From positions 1,364,001 to 1,428,000 of the forward strand of contig NZ_CP195119.1 in the NCBI RefSeq assembly GCF_052056915.1: DNA of 64,000 nt, in the 5' to 3' direction. Of this stretch, positions 8,551 to 17,445 are shown piece by piece; position 1 is the stretch's first letter; every line of letters starts with the position of its first letter. Below the pieces are notes generated by a model. The model had not been told where the DNA came from, made no database searches, and worked only from the letters and a program-made list of their open reading frames with translations. The position numbers and the translations under genes were made by a program. This DNA is from MTP4 sp052056915. Its GTDB lineage: Archaea > Halobacteriota > Methanosarcinia > Methanosarcinales > Methanosarcinaceae.

Positions 8551-11500
8551 ATGGATTTCAGGATAAAGGTCTACGGCATGACCTGCGGTCATTGCCAGAA
8601 AAGGGTAGCTGAGGCTATCTCCACCTTGGAGGGTGTAGAATTCACAGAGGTCGATCTCGAAGCCGAAGAGGCTAAAGGTAGCTTCGACCCCGAAAAAGTA
8701 AGCCTGGAAGATATAAGGGAAGCTGTTAAGGCAGCCGGGTATGAAACTGAAAAAGGAGAATCTGAAAAAGAAAAATCCTTAATTGTAGCTTCGGAAGAGA
8801 TACCCGAAACAACTGAAGAAGAAGAAGAAGAAGAAAAAGTTACGGCAATGGAACCTGAACTTCCTGGGAAGGGGATCACTCCCGAAAAAGAAGTTAGGGC
8901 TGGAAAGGGAACAGAAGCAGGGGAGGAAGTAGAGGTCGAAAAGGAAGCAGAGGCAGGGGAGGAAGTAGAGGTCAAAAAGGACTTAGAGAAAAAAGCAGCC
9001 CTGAAAGCTGATTCTAAAACCGTCCCTAAACCCGCTCCTGCCACTCCTGCCACTCCTGCCACTCCAAAATCCACTTCTGAAGCCGCCCCTAAAGAAATCA
9101 CCCTTCGGGTTTCGGGTATGACCTGCGCCGCCTGTGCGGCAAATATCGAGAGAGTTCTGAAAAAGAAGGAAGGGGTGGAGTCCGCAGCTGTAAACCTACC
9201 GCTCGAAAAAGCCAATGTGAGTTTTGAGCCATCCCGGATTTCTCCGAAAGAAATAGAAGAAGCCATCGAGTCAATAGGGTACGGGGTTGAGAAGGATACC
9301 GTTACCCTGGACCTGCAGGGCATGAGCTGTTCGGCCTGCGCTGCAAACATCGAAAGGGTCCTGAACAAAACTGAAGGGGTAATTTCGGCTTCGGCAAATT
9401 TCCCGCTGGAAAAAGCTGTGGTGGAATTTGATTCTTCCCGGGTCTCGGTCCGGGAAATGATTGCAGCTGTCGAGAGCATCGGTTATAGGGCTTCCGTAAA
9501 GGTCGAAACCGCGGAATATGAGGATAGGGAACGGGAGTTTCGGGAAGCTGAGATCCGTAAGCAAAAGAATAACCTGCTCATTGCCCTGGCTCTGGGGATA
9601 CCCATCTTTTTTGGAAACATGAGGATGATGATCCCTTTTTTTTCCTTCGTTCCCGCCTTTCTTTCTGACCCGATTGTGTTATTCTTGCTGGCAACCCTGG
9701 TCCTCCTCTTTCCGGGGAGGCAGTTTTTCGTCGGGACATATAAGGGTTTCAAGCACGGCGTAACCGATATGAACCTCCTGATCGCCGCAGGGACAGGGTC
9801 AGCTTACCTGATAAGCGTGGCCTCGACTTTCCTGGACCTGGGACCCGGCTACGACAGTACTTACTACGACACGGTTTCTTTCCTGATCATTTTCATTGTC
9901 CTCGGGCGCTACCTGGAAGCCAGGGCAAGGGGGAGGACTTCGGAAGCCATCAGGAAACTGATGGGGCTCAGGGCAAAGACTTCCCGGATCCTGTTTGAAG
10001 GAGAAGAAAAGGAGGTCCCCGTTGAAGAGGTGGTCGTGGGAGACACTGTGGTGGTCCGTCCCGGCGAAAAGATCCCTGTGGACGGGGTTGTTACGGAAGG
10101 AAACTCGGCGGTGGACGAGTCCATGCTGACCGGGGAGAGCATTCCCGTGGAGAAGGGAAAAGGCGATACGGTTATAGGAGCTACCCTGAACAAGACCGGG
10201 GCTTTTAAGTTCAGGGCCACGAAAGTCGGGGCAGACACTGCCCTTGCCCAGATCATAAAGCTCGTTGAAAGTGCCCAGACCATGAAAGCACCCATCCAGC
10301 GGGTTGCCGATGTCTTTGCCGGAAATTTTATCGTAGCTGTACACATAATTGCCCTGCTTGCGTTTTTCTTCTGGTTCTTTATAGGATACTGGCGCTACGG
10401 CGTGGGCGAGTCCGAAGCCCTCCGCGGAATCAGCCCTTTCCTTTTTTCCCTGCTGATAGCAATCACCGTCCTTGTAATTTCCTGCCCCTGTGCCGTGGGC
10501 CTGGCAACCCCTGCAGCCATCATGGTAGGCACGGGCAAAGGTGCGGAAAACGGGATACTGATCAAGGGAGGGGAAGCCCTTGAGAGGGCACACAAGCTTG
10601 ATGCGATCGTTTTTGACAAGACAGGGACCCTTACCGAAGGCACCCCGAAACTTACGGACGTCCTGCCGGCCTCCGGCAGGGAGGAAAATGAGGTGCTTTT
10701 CGTTGCAGCAACGGCTGAAAAAGGATCAGAACACCCTCTTGGAGAAGCGGTGGTCAAAGGGGCTGAGAAGCAGGATATAAAGCCCGGGAATGCAGCGGAT
10801 TTCAAATCGATTCCCGGCAAAGGGGTGGAAGCCTACTTCGAAGGAAAAAGGGTTCTCCTGGGCACCCGGAAGCTGATGGAAGAAAACGGGATTTCTTTCA
10901 GGGAACTTGACGCCGATATGAGTAAGCTTGAGGAAAACGGAAAGACGGCAATGCTCATTGCCCTTGAAACCGAAGCCCTGGGACTGATTGCCGTAGCCGA
11001 TACCCTTAAAGAGAGCTCGAAAGACGCGGTTCAGACTCTCCGGAAAATGGGAATCGAAGTTGTGATGATAACCGGAGACAATGCCTCAACCGCAAATGCC
11101 ATTGCAGCTCAGGTCGGGATTGAGAGGGTGCTTGCCGAAGTGCTGCCCGAAGCCAAGGCGGGAGAAGTCAAGGAACTTCAGGAAGAAGGCAAACTCGTAG
11201 GAATGGTGGGCGACGGGATAAATGACGCTCCTGCCCTGATCCAGGCCGACGTGGGGATCGCCATGGGCGCGGGAACTGATGTGGCTATGGAATCCGCCGA
11301 AATCGTGCTGATCAAGAACGACATCATGGACGTGGTCGCAGCCCTTCGCCTGAGCCGTCTGACCATCCGCAAGATCAAGCAGAACCTGCTCTGGGCTTTC
11401 GGATACAATGCCCTTGGCATCCCCATAGCTGCAGGAATTCTCTATCCTTTTGTAGAGCGCATCCTGATCTCCCCGGAACTTGCAGCAGCGTTCATGGCCC

Positions 11501-11559
11501 TTAGTTCGGTTTCAGTGACCACCAATTCGTTGCTCATGAAAAGAAGTAAGATTAAATAA
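8551..11559 (+). CDS. copA: Copper-exporting P1B-type ATPase with three HMA domains
   Basis: A 1002-residue heavy-metal ATPase. HMA domains lie at residues about 1-70 (GMTCGHC), 185-250 (GMTCAACAANI) and 255-325 (GMSCSACAANI). An unusual acidic, Glu/Lys- then Pro/Ala/Thr-rich linker of about 110 residues separates the first from the second. The ATPase core has TGES (actuator), CPC at 645-647 in the membrane (Cu(I) transport), DKTGT with phosphorylated Asp 689, SEHPLGEAVV (HP motif) and GDGINDAPAL. The C-terminal helices contain NALGIPIAAG and MALSSVSVTTNSL, typical of CopA. ATG 8551 fits the domain start; a GTG 48 bp upstream adds non-conserved residues. The upstream HMA proteins are its likely copper donors. 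Confidence 0.95.
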   Translation: MDFRIKVYGMTCGHCQKRVAEAISTLEGVEFTEVDLEAEEAKGSFDPEKVSLEDIREAVKAAGYETEKGESEKEKSLIVASEEIPETTEEEEEEEKVTAMEPELPGKGITPEKEVRAGKGTEAGEEVEVEKEAEAGEEVEVKKDLEKKAALKADSKTVPKPAPATPATPATPKSTSEAAPKEITLRVSGMTCAACAANIERVLKKKEGVESAAVNLPLEKANVSFEPSRISPKEIEEAIESIGYGVEKDTVTLDLQGMSCSACAANIERVLNKTEGVISASANFPLEKAVVEFDSSRVSVREMIAAVESIGYRASVKVETAEYEDREREFREAEIRKQKNNLLIALALGIPIFFGNMRMMIPFFSFVPAFLSDPIVLFLLATLVLLFPGRQFFVGTYKGFKHGVTDMNLLIAAGTGSAYLISVASTFLDLGPGYDSTYYDTVSFLIIFIVLGRYLEARARGRTSEAIRKLMGLRAKTSRILFEGEEKEVPVEEVVVGDTVVVRPGEKIPVDGVVTEGNSAVDESMLTGESIPVEKGKGDTVIGATLNKTGAFKFRATKVGADTALAQIIKLVESAQTMKAPIQRVADVFAGNFIVAVHIIALLAFFFWFFIGYWRYGVGESEALRGISPFLFSLLIAITVLVISCPCAVGLATPAAIMVGTGKGAENGILIKGGEALERAHKLDAIVFDKTGTLTEGTPKLTDVLPASGREENEVLFVAATAEKGSEHPLGEAVVKGAEKQDIKPGNAADFKSIPGKGVEAYFEGKRVLLGTRKLMEENGISFRELDADMSKLEENGKTAMLIALETEALGLIAVADTLKESSKDAVQTLRKMGIEVVMITGDNASTANAIAAQVGIERVLAEVLPEAKAGEVKELQEEGKLVGMVGDGINDAPALIQADVGIAMGAGTDVAMESAEIVLIKNDIMDVVAALRLSRLTIRKIKQNLLWAFGYNALGIPIAAGILYPFVERILISPELAAAFMALSSVSVTTNSLLMKRSKIK

Positions 11560-11835
11560 TTTCAGGGTGGATACTCCTGTGCTTCAATAATTTAAGGAAG
11601 AATCAAGACATAATAACCATATATCTGAGAAAAGATGGCTAAATATCTGAGAGAAGAGGACTAAATATTCAGGGCGGATGCCTGCAAAATCTTTCGAATC
11701 AAATTGTGTTCCGACCAAACCTTTTATGATCGAAAAGTAACCCACCACATTTAAAATAACTTCAACACTTAAAACAACCAGTAAGCTTCGAACAATTTTT
11801 AGAGATATAGTCTCTACAGTAAATGGGTGAACTCC

Positions 11836-12096
11836 ATGGTGAAATTTGGACCTAAGGACAAAAGGACAAGGCTTGTACTCCTTGCAAGCCTTGCAACCTC
11901 TATAGTGATCTTGAACCTGTTTTTGTTTGGAGCGATCCTGACCAACATGATTCGGGGGGACATGTCCTACACCCACGTGGACATGGTGGCAGGTGCAGTT
12001 TTTGTCTTTGTTATAACCATGATAATTTCACTGTCCCTCTGGCCGAAAATCATTGACCGACTTGAGAGCAGGGAAGAAAGCAAAAAAGCCTCCTGA
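11836..12096 (+). CDS. Small two-helix membrane protein
   Basis: An 86-residue protein of unknown function. It has a basic N-terminus (MVKFGPKDKRTR), two transmembrane helices (LVLLASLATSIVILNLFLFGAI and VAGAVFVFVITMIISLSLW) and a charged C-terminus (RLESREESKKAS). GGGTGA at 11824-11829 places the start at ATG 11836 rather than the GTG at 11827. It sits between copA and the phasin-like gene with its own spacer. Hypothetical, but composition and ribosome site support a real gene. Confidence 0.75.
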   Translation: MVKFGPKDKRTRLVLLASLATSIVILNLFLFGAILTNMIRGDMSYTHVDMVAGAVFVFVITMIISLSLWPKIIDRLESREESKKAS

Positions 12097-12165
12097 TCTC
12101 CGGGAATTACCTATTACCATGCAAGCAATTATATCAAGATTAATAATTCAAATCCAGGTGTTAAT

Positions 12166-12492
12166 ATGAAAAACTCCATTAGAAAACTGGGGCTCATAGG
12201 GGCCGGCCTCTGTGCAATGACCGAAGAAAAGATCGATGCACTCGTAAAGGATCTGGTCGATAAAGGGGACATAAATAAGGAAGAAGGCAAAAAACTGGTT
12301 CTGGATATGCTCGAGGAGAGCAAGAAACAGAAAACCGATCTTGAGAAGAAAATTTCCGAGAAAATCCAGGAAACCTTTTCAAAAGCCGATGTGATTTCTA
12401 GAAAAGAGATGCAGGAACTTGAAACCAGAATCGCAACCCTTGAAGAAGAAGTCCGGAAAATGAAAAACAAAGAAAAGATGTTTTTCAAGTGA
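12166..12492 (+). CDS. Phasin-superfamily coiled-coil protein
   Basis: A 108-residue, almost wholly helical protein. The N-terminal IRKLGLIGAGLCAMTEEKIDALVKDLVDKGDINKEEGKKLVLDMLEES and C-terminal heptad helix (ELETRIATLEEEVRKMK) match the PhaI/PhaF-like family (poly-hydroxyalkanoate granule-associated), which is common in organisms without granules. Function in archaea is not known; the coiled coil suggests oligomerisation. Start ATG follows GGTGTTAAT. The gene stands alone and is probably cytoplasmic. Confidence 0.75.
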   Translation: MKNSIRKLGLIGAGLCAMTEEKIDALVKDLVDKGDINKEEGKKLVLDMLEESKKQKTDLEKKISEKIQETFSKADVISRKEMQELETRIATLEEEVRKMKNKEKMFFK

Positions 12493-12535
12493 AAACAACC
12501 TTTCCTTTTTTTGTTCAGGTCTTATGACCACATAT

Positions 12536-12610
12536 TTTTTTAGTTACGTTTTTTAGTTTCTGTTTTTAGTTTCTGTTTTTTAGTTTCTGTTTTTTAGTTT
12601 CTGTTTTTGC
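12536..12610 (+). repeat. T-rich tandem repeat after the phasin-like gene
   Basis: Units of the type TTTTTTAGTTTCTG repeat about five times between the convergent phasin-like and lipoprotein genes. The poly-T runs on the plus strand would serve as archaeal-type transcription termination for the phasin-like gene. Confidence 0.6.
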
Positions 12611-12627
12611 AGGTGGGATATATCTTT

Positions 12628-12891
12628 TTACAGTTCTTCAATCACGATGTCTTCCTCAAGGCTCACATTTTCAAGCAGTGCCTCGAGTTCTGCCATATCG
12701 GCTTCAAGTTCCAGGATTTCTGCCTCGTTAAGCTCCAGTTCCTCTGAATTCGGGGCTTCTTCTCCTGCTTTGGCGGCATCGGAGTCAATTCCCGATTCTT
12801 CTACTTCAGCAGCGTCGTTCCCGACGCATCCGGAACCCACAATCCAGACCATTAAAGCTGAGAGGATGAGCAGGTGAGTGAATTTTACCAT
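12628..12891 (-). CDS. Small acidic lipoprotein
   Basis: An 87-residue exported protein. Signal peptide FTHLLILSALMVWIVGSG is followed by a lipobox Cys (VGSGC at about residue 22), so it is probably lipid-anchored outside the cytoplasmic membrane. The mature part is extremely acidic (Glu/Asp with Leu heptads: LELNEAEILELEADMAELEALLENV), predicted as a short coiled coil. Shine-Dalgarno GGAGG is at 12897-12901. It starts 11 bp after the stop of the Asp-rich gene, so the two form an operon and may work together at the cell surface. Function unknown. Confidence 0.8.
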   Translation of the reverse strand: MVKFTHLLILSALMVWIVGSGCVGNDAAEVEESGIDSDAAKAGEEAPNSEELELNEAEILELEADMAELEALLENVSLEEDIVIEEL

Positions 12892-12902
12892 TGAATTCCT
12901 CC

Positions 12903-14234
12903 TTAAATCCCGTTTTCTCCGTCTTCTTCAGCGGAACCCCCAGTTTCTCCATCCTCCGTATCATCTCCGCCTGCATCATCGTCTGCATCATCGTCTGCAT
13001 CATCGTCTGCGTCGTCGCCTGCATCATCGTCTGCATCATCGTCTGCATCGTCGCCTGCATCATCGTCTGCGTCGTCGCCTGCATCATCGTCTGCATCGTC
13101 GTCTGCGGCATCGTCTGCATTGTCATCTGAGGCATCGTCTGCATCATCGTCTGCATCGTCGCCTGCATCATCGTCTGCGTCGTCGTTTGCCTCGTCGTCT
13201 ATTTCATCTGAATTGAGGTCTTCAGAATCATTTTCTTCATTGTTATCTTCGGTTTCGTATTCTTTAAGTTCATTGAAGATTTCTTTCAGTAGATCGTTTG
13301 CTTCGTTTATGGTTTCAAGGGCTTCACGCAACTGGTTGTTTGCCTCTTCCATTTCCCCTTCACCTGGATTTTCCTCCCGGTAGGTTTCTTTGGCTTCTTC
13401 CTGCTTTTCCCGGGCATCTTCCATTAAATCGTCATAATCATCAAGTTTATCATCCAGGTCTTCCAGTTTTGCGAGTTCATCGGGATCTTCAGTATTTTCT
13501 TTTAGAGTCTGGATTCTATCGCGGAGCAACTCTGAGAGGGATTCCGACTTAGCCAGGGATTCTTCCATCTTCTCGCTGACAGTCTGACCTGCTTCGAAAG
13601 CTGCGTTTTTCTTGGCGTTGTTCCAGACTCCCCTGACGGATGTAGCAGAATTTGCGAAGTCTTCGATCTTGGCATCTTCAGGGGCATCTTCAATTGCTTT
13701 CTTTTCTTCCTCAAGCTCTTCTATCTGATCTCTGATAGCGTCAATTCTCTCTTCTGTGCTGTTGCTGTTTGACTGCTCAAGGTTGTATATTATGTTCTCG
13801 AGGTGGGCTATCATGTAGTCGATGCTTGAGGTAAGATATGCCCTGGTAGCTTCCCTTTGCGTATCCCCAAATTCTCCATTCCGGATCTGGCTCCTGATCC
13901 TGAGAAAAGCCCCTTTCGCGCCCTGGTATTCTTTTCTCCGGTTCTGAACTTCTTCTTTCAACTGTTTCTTTTCATGGATTCTTTGCTGTATCAGTTCCTT
14001 TTTCTTGAGAGGTTCGAAATCCGAATCTTCTTCGTCTGCTCCCTCTTCAGTATCTGCATCCTCTCCAGTGTTTGAACCTTCGGAATCTGCTACTTTCCAT
14101 GACTTCCCATTCTCAGCTCCATTTTCTACACCCTGTCCGTTTCCGGCAAGGGCGGTCGCAGGTAGGATGCTGAAGAGGAGAAGTATGATAGTAAAACAGG
14201 ATAAATAGCGTATGACTTTCTCTGATTTTTCCAT
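12903..14234 (-). CDS. Secreted coiled-coil protein with Asp-rich repeat tail
   Basis: A 443-residue exported protein I do not recognise. Signal peptide: VIRYLSCFTIILLLFSILPATALA. Residues about 30-330 are charged and mostly helical/coiled coil (KKKELIQQRIHEKKQLKEEV). Residues about 335-425 are a low-complexity tail of repeats such as DDAGDDADDDADD, encoded by GCATCATCGTCT-type repeats on the plus strand. The final residues (GGSAEEDGENGI) carry no clear anchor. A poly-Asp tail could bind Ca2+ or resist salt, or cross a surface layer; this is inference. Encoded just before the acidic lipoprotein, probably one transcript. Confidence 0.8.
   Translation of the reverse strand: MEKSEKVIRYLSCFTIILLLFSILPATALAGNGQGVENGAENGKSWKVADSEGSNTGEDADTEEGADEEDSDFEPLKKKELIQQRIHEKKQLKEEVQNRRKEYQGAKGAFLRIRSQIRNGEFGDTQREATRAYLTSSIDYMIAHLENIIYNLEQSNSNSTEERIDAIRDQIEELEEEKKAIEDAPEDAKIEDFANSATSVRGVWNNAKKNAAFEAGQTVSEKMEESLAKSESLSELLRDRIQTLKENTEDPDELAKLEDLDDKLDDYDDLMEDAREKQEEAKETYREENPGEGEMEEANNQLREALETINEANDLLKEIFNELKEYETEDNNEENDSEDLNSDEIDDEANDDADDDAGDDADDDADDASDDNADDAADDDADDDAGDDADDDAGDDADDDADDDAGDDADDDADDDADDDAGGDDTEDGETGGSAEEDGENGI
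12960..13200 (-). repeat. Degenerate 12/15-bp coding repeats for the Asp/Ala tail
   Basis: On the plus strand the units read GCATCATCGTCT, GCGTCGTCGCCT and similar, encoding D-D-A/G steps. They are in frame throughout, so length can change without breaking the gene. Slippage or recombination between strains is likely. Confidence 0.8.
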
Positions 14235-14456
14235 CTGACTGCCTCCATTAATCTGTTATAATTTTGTAACTGATGCTCTATTGGAAAGGAGAAAATATAA
14301 GCATTCTTTCCGGAAAATCCTTGATGGATTGAAGCATGTAAATTTTAAAGCTTGATAAAGTCTTATTTTTCTTATTAAAACTTTATTATGTCTTAAAATA
14401 TCAGGGTCTTCTGGAGGAAAGTAAAAGATTTATGTTAAAACCCCATTTATCACTGC

Positions 14457-15602
14457 GTGAATTTTAAAAAGCTCTTTACGTTCACCTGCATATTATGTTC
14501 CCTCCTTTTTGTCCAGGGAACAGCCCTTGCTGCAACCGTGCACGGGAACGTCTATGAGTGGTACAGTTTCGAGCCGCTTAATAACGCCGTGATTGAAGTA
14601 AATTCGACCCCCGAGCAGTACTTTGTTGCAGTGGACGCTGTATATTCCTTCAACCTGCCACCTGGAAATTATCTTGTAAAAGCGAGCTATTTTGAAGGAA
14701 ATACCATAGTGTATGCGGCTGAAGAGACGGTTAAGATAACTGAAAACGGGGATTATGTAGTTGACCTTCTCCTCTTTCCTGCATACGAGGAAGAGCTTCT
14801 GGACCAGAGCGAATTTGAAGAATTCGATAAGGATTTTGAAGAAGCGGAACTTGTGAGCGAGGACAGTTCCGAGAACACCATGTACTCAACCCTGTTACTG
14901 GTCCTATGTATTCTGCTTTTTACCGGATATTTCTGGAAAAAAATACACGGGAAACCCCCGAAAATTTCGGATGCTCCTTTGAAGGAAAACAAACAGTTGA
15001 GTGAAAAGAGCCCCGGAAGTGTAGGGAATGCTCTGGAAAACTTTGAGGAATTCAAAGAAAATGCAGGAAATTTTGGAGGTTCCTCAGAAACAAGCCCTGA
15101 ATCTTCTGCCTTACAGGCTGCTGAAGAAGATACCCGGAACCCTGCGGCAGAGGTTCTTGAACCCGAAGCCTACTCTTCGAAAAAAGAAAAATCTGAAGAT
15201 AAAACCTCAGGAACCGAAGTCACTTCAGAAGTCGAATCAAAAGAAGGACGGGATGAATCAAAACTTGCTGTATCCCCTCCACTTTCGCAGACGCCGAAAG
15301 AACCGATTGCAGAAGTTCCGGATATAGATATCCAGCATGATCCTGAAGCTTACCTTCCGGAAGACCTTAAGGAGGTTCTAGAACTCATCCGTGCGAGCGG
15401 GAACCGGATTACCCAGCTGGAACTCAGAAAGAAATCCCGTTATTCCGAGTCCAAGGTAAGCCTGATGCTCTCGGACCTGGAAGAGCGAGGGATGATTGAA
15501 AAGTTCAAGAAAGGAAGGGGAAATATTATAAGGATCCAGGATGAGCATGTTTTAAAAAGGGATAATGAAAATAAAAAGGATAAGAAAGGGGAAAGTTCCT
15601 GA
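14457..15602 (+). CDS. Membrane-anchored winged-helix regulator with extracellular beta domain
   Basis: A 381-residue single-pass protein. Signal peptide KLFTFTCILCSLLFVQGTALA is followed by an extracellular carboxypeptidase-regulatory-like beta-sandwich (ATVHGNVYEWYSFEPLNNAVIEV ... LPPGNYLVKASYFEG). A transmembrane helix follows at about 143-160 (YSTLLLVLCILLFTGYFW), then a ~120-residue acidic/Ser-rich linker. The cytoplasmic C-terminal winged helix (DLKEVLELIRASGNRITQLELRKKSRYSESKVSLMLSDLEERGMIEKFKKGRGNIIRI) is MarR/IclR-like. This layout suggests direct sensing of an outside signal and DNA binding at the membrane. GTG start at 14457. Target genes unknown; the divergent Asp-rich secreted operon is an obvious candidate. 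Confidence 0.8.
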   Translation: MNFKKLFTFTCILCSLLFVQGTALAATVHGNVYEWYSFEPLNNAVIEVNSTPEQYFVAVDAVYSFNLPPGNYLVKASYFEGNTIVYAAEETVKITENGDYVVDLLLFPAYEEELLDQSEFEEFDKDFEEAELVSEDSSENTMYSTLLLVLCILLFTGYFWKKIHGKPPKISDAPLKENKQLSEKSPGSVGNALENFEEFKENAGNFGGSSETSPESSALQAAEEDTRNPAAEVLEPEAYSSKKEKSEDKTSGTEVTSEVESKEGRDESKLAVSPPLSQTPKEPIAEVPDIDIQHDPEAYLPEDLKEVLELIRASGNRITQLELRKKSRYSESKVSLMLSDLEERGMIEKFKKGRGNIIRIQDEHVLKRDNENKKDKKGESS

Positions 15603-15821
15603 AATCGTTGAAGATCCCTGGATTGAATACTTCCTCTCCAGGAATGAGACTTCTTCTGAAAAACCGAAAATAGCAAATTATATAACTGAATTCACCTACT
15701 AACAGCAGGAAGTATGGGAATACATTTGAAATATTTTAAAATATGATAATTTTAGTTAATACCCTTTTTGCTTCTCATATCTTAAAGATACTTCATAACT
15801 GAAATTACACCGAGGGACAAT

Positions 15822-16325
15822 ATGCGAGTTTCCATGGACATTGAATTAAAGGATGTGCCCGGGCAGATGCTTTTAGCCCTTCAGCCTCTGTCAGAATGCA
15901 GGGCTAACCTGATAACTGTTCTGCACCACCACCAGAAGCTTACCCCCCGAAAAACGGTTCCTGTGCAGCTCGTACTCGAGACCAGACCCGAAAATATCGC
16001 AGCCATCAAGGCAAGGCTCGAAGAGAACGGAATCAAAGTCGTAAGGGTCGGTGAGCACCGTTTCAGGGAAAGTATTAACGTGGTCCTGATAGGGCACGTA
16101 GTCCATACCGGGATTCAGGATACCATTGATGAAATAGACAAGACCGGATTTGCCGAGGTTGCGGACCTTACCCTTTCCATGCCAGGTATTGATATGCTTT
16201 CTTCAGCTCTCATAAAAATCAATGCCCTGGGGAAAGAGGAAATCCAGAAGTCGCTTAACATCCTGAAAGAAGTATCAGCAAAGAAAGACCTGCTGATGGT
16301 CCTACCAATAGACGTCCAGGCTTGA
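15822..16325 (+). CDS. ACT-domain protein next to homoserine dehydrogenase
   Basis: A 167-residue protein. The N-terminal part (MRVSMDIELKDVPGQMLLALQPLSECRANLITVLHHH) has the shape of an ACT amino-acid-binding domain, and the rest (VVLIGHVVHTGIQDTIDEIDKTGFAEVADLTLSMPG) looks like a second alpha/beta regulatory unit. It ends 26 bp before hom, so it is likely the separate regulatory subunit of homoserine dehydrogenase, sensing an amino acid such as threonine. The archaeal Hom here lacks its own C-terminal ACT domain, which fits. Regulation by a ligand is inference. Confidence 0.8.
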   Translation: MRVSMDIELKDVPGQMLLALQPLSECRANLITVLHHHQKLTPRKTVPVQLVLETRPENIAAIKARLEENGIKVVRVGEHRFRESINVVLIGHVVHTGIQDTIDEIDKTGFAEVADLTLSMPGIDMLSSALIKINALGKEEIQKSLNILKEVSAKKDLLMVLPIDVQA

Positions 16326-16351
16326 AAAAAAGATTTTAGGAGAATATTAAG

Positions 16352-17350
16352 ATGAAAACAGTACGCTGTTCCATTATCGGATTCGGTGCGATCGGACAGG
16401 GTGTAGCCGAAGTGCTCCTGATGAAGAAAGAGTACCTGGAAAATATGGGCCTTGACGTCCGCGTGATTGCAGTAGTGGACTCGAAAGGTGCAACCCTCTC
16501 TCCCGAGGGGGTGAACCTTGCTGACTGCCTTGCCCGCAAAAGGGAAAAGGGAACAGTTGCCCTGGAAAAAATCACGGGCCTTGAAGTCATCAAATCCATA
16601 GACCATGAACTGGTAATCGAAACAACTCCTACTAATATCGAAACCGGGGGGGCCGGACTCCAGAACATGCTTGCAGCTTTCGAAAAAGGACTGGACGTTG
16701 TTACTTCTAACAAGGGCCCTCTTACCCTAAACTACCGGGACCTCGTGGAAACCGCAAAGGCAGCAGGTTCGAAGTTCAGGTTTGAGGCAACTGTTGGCGG
16801 TTCGATGCCTGTCATCAACTTTGCAAAAGAAGTCCTGGCTGGAAACAATATCAGAAGCGTTAAAGGCATCCTGAACGGGACCTGTAACTATATCCTGACA
16901 AGGATGCTGGAAGAAAGGGCAAGTTACACCGACATCCTTGCCGAGTCCATGGAACTCGGGATTGCGGAGACAGATCCAACTTACGATGTTGAAGGAATCG
17001 ATACCGCCTGCAAACTCGTAATCCTTGCAAACGCCATTTTCGGGCTTGACACCACCTATGGGGATGTCGACGTTACGGGAATTACGAAAATCACTCCCGA
17101 AGCCCTGGAAATGGCTTACGAGAACGGACACGTGATCAAACTCATAGGAGAGGTCAGCAGGGACCGGATCCATGTGGCTCCCAGGCTTGTTCCCATTAAC
17201 CATCCCCTGGCTGTTGGAGGGACCCTCAACGTGGCTTCCCTGGATACCGAACTTGCAGGAGAAATCACTGTTACGGGCAGAGGTGCCGGCTCTGTGGAGA
17301 CCGCAAGTGCAATTCTCAGTGACCTTGTCTCGATTTACAGGGAGCAGTGA
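16352..17350 (+). CDS. hom: Homoserine dehydrogenase
   Basis: Reduces aspartate semialdehyde to homoserine with NAD(P)H on the way to threonine and methionine. The 332 residues begin with the Rossmann motif GFGAIGQGVAEVL (residues about 7-19). Catalytic-domain signatures follow: EATVGGSMPVINF, KGILNGTCNYILTRM and AETDPTYDVEGIDTACKL, with the conserved Lys/Asp pair region. It stops without the C-terminal ACT domain of bacterial long forms; the ACT protein upstream probably supplies this. AGGAG lies just before the ATG. Operon with the ACT gene. Confidence 0.95.
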   Translation: MKTVRCSIIGFGAIGQGVAEVLLMKKEYLENMGLDVRVIAVVDSKGATLSPEGVNLADCLARKREKGTVALEKITGLEVIKSIDHELVIETTPTNIETGGAGLQNMLAAFEKGLDVVTSNKGPLTLNYRDLVETAKAAGSKFRFEATVGGSMPVINFAKEVLAGNNIRSVKGILNGTCNYILTRMLEERASYTDILAESMELGIAETDPTYDVEGIDTACKLVILANAIFGLDTTYGDVDVTGITKITPEALEMAYENGHVIKLIGEVSRDRIHVAPRLVPINHPLAVGGTLNVASLDTELAGEITVTGRGAGSVETASAILSDLVSIYREQ

Positions 17351-17445
17351 AAGGAAACAGGAAGGCTGCGGATCAAAATCCGGATGCCCGAAGAGCTAAA
17401 ATAGCTAACACATCGTAAACCAAAAAAATAAAAGCTGCTGGGACC

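Noticed and set aside
12806..13216. Frames encoding MQTMMQ- or RLHHRL-type repeats
   Set aside because: They are other-frame readings of the Asp/Ala-coding repeats.
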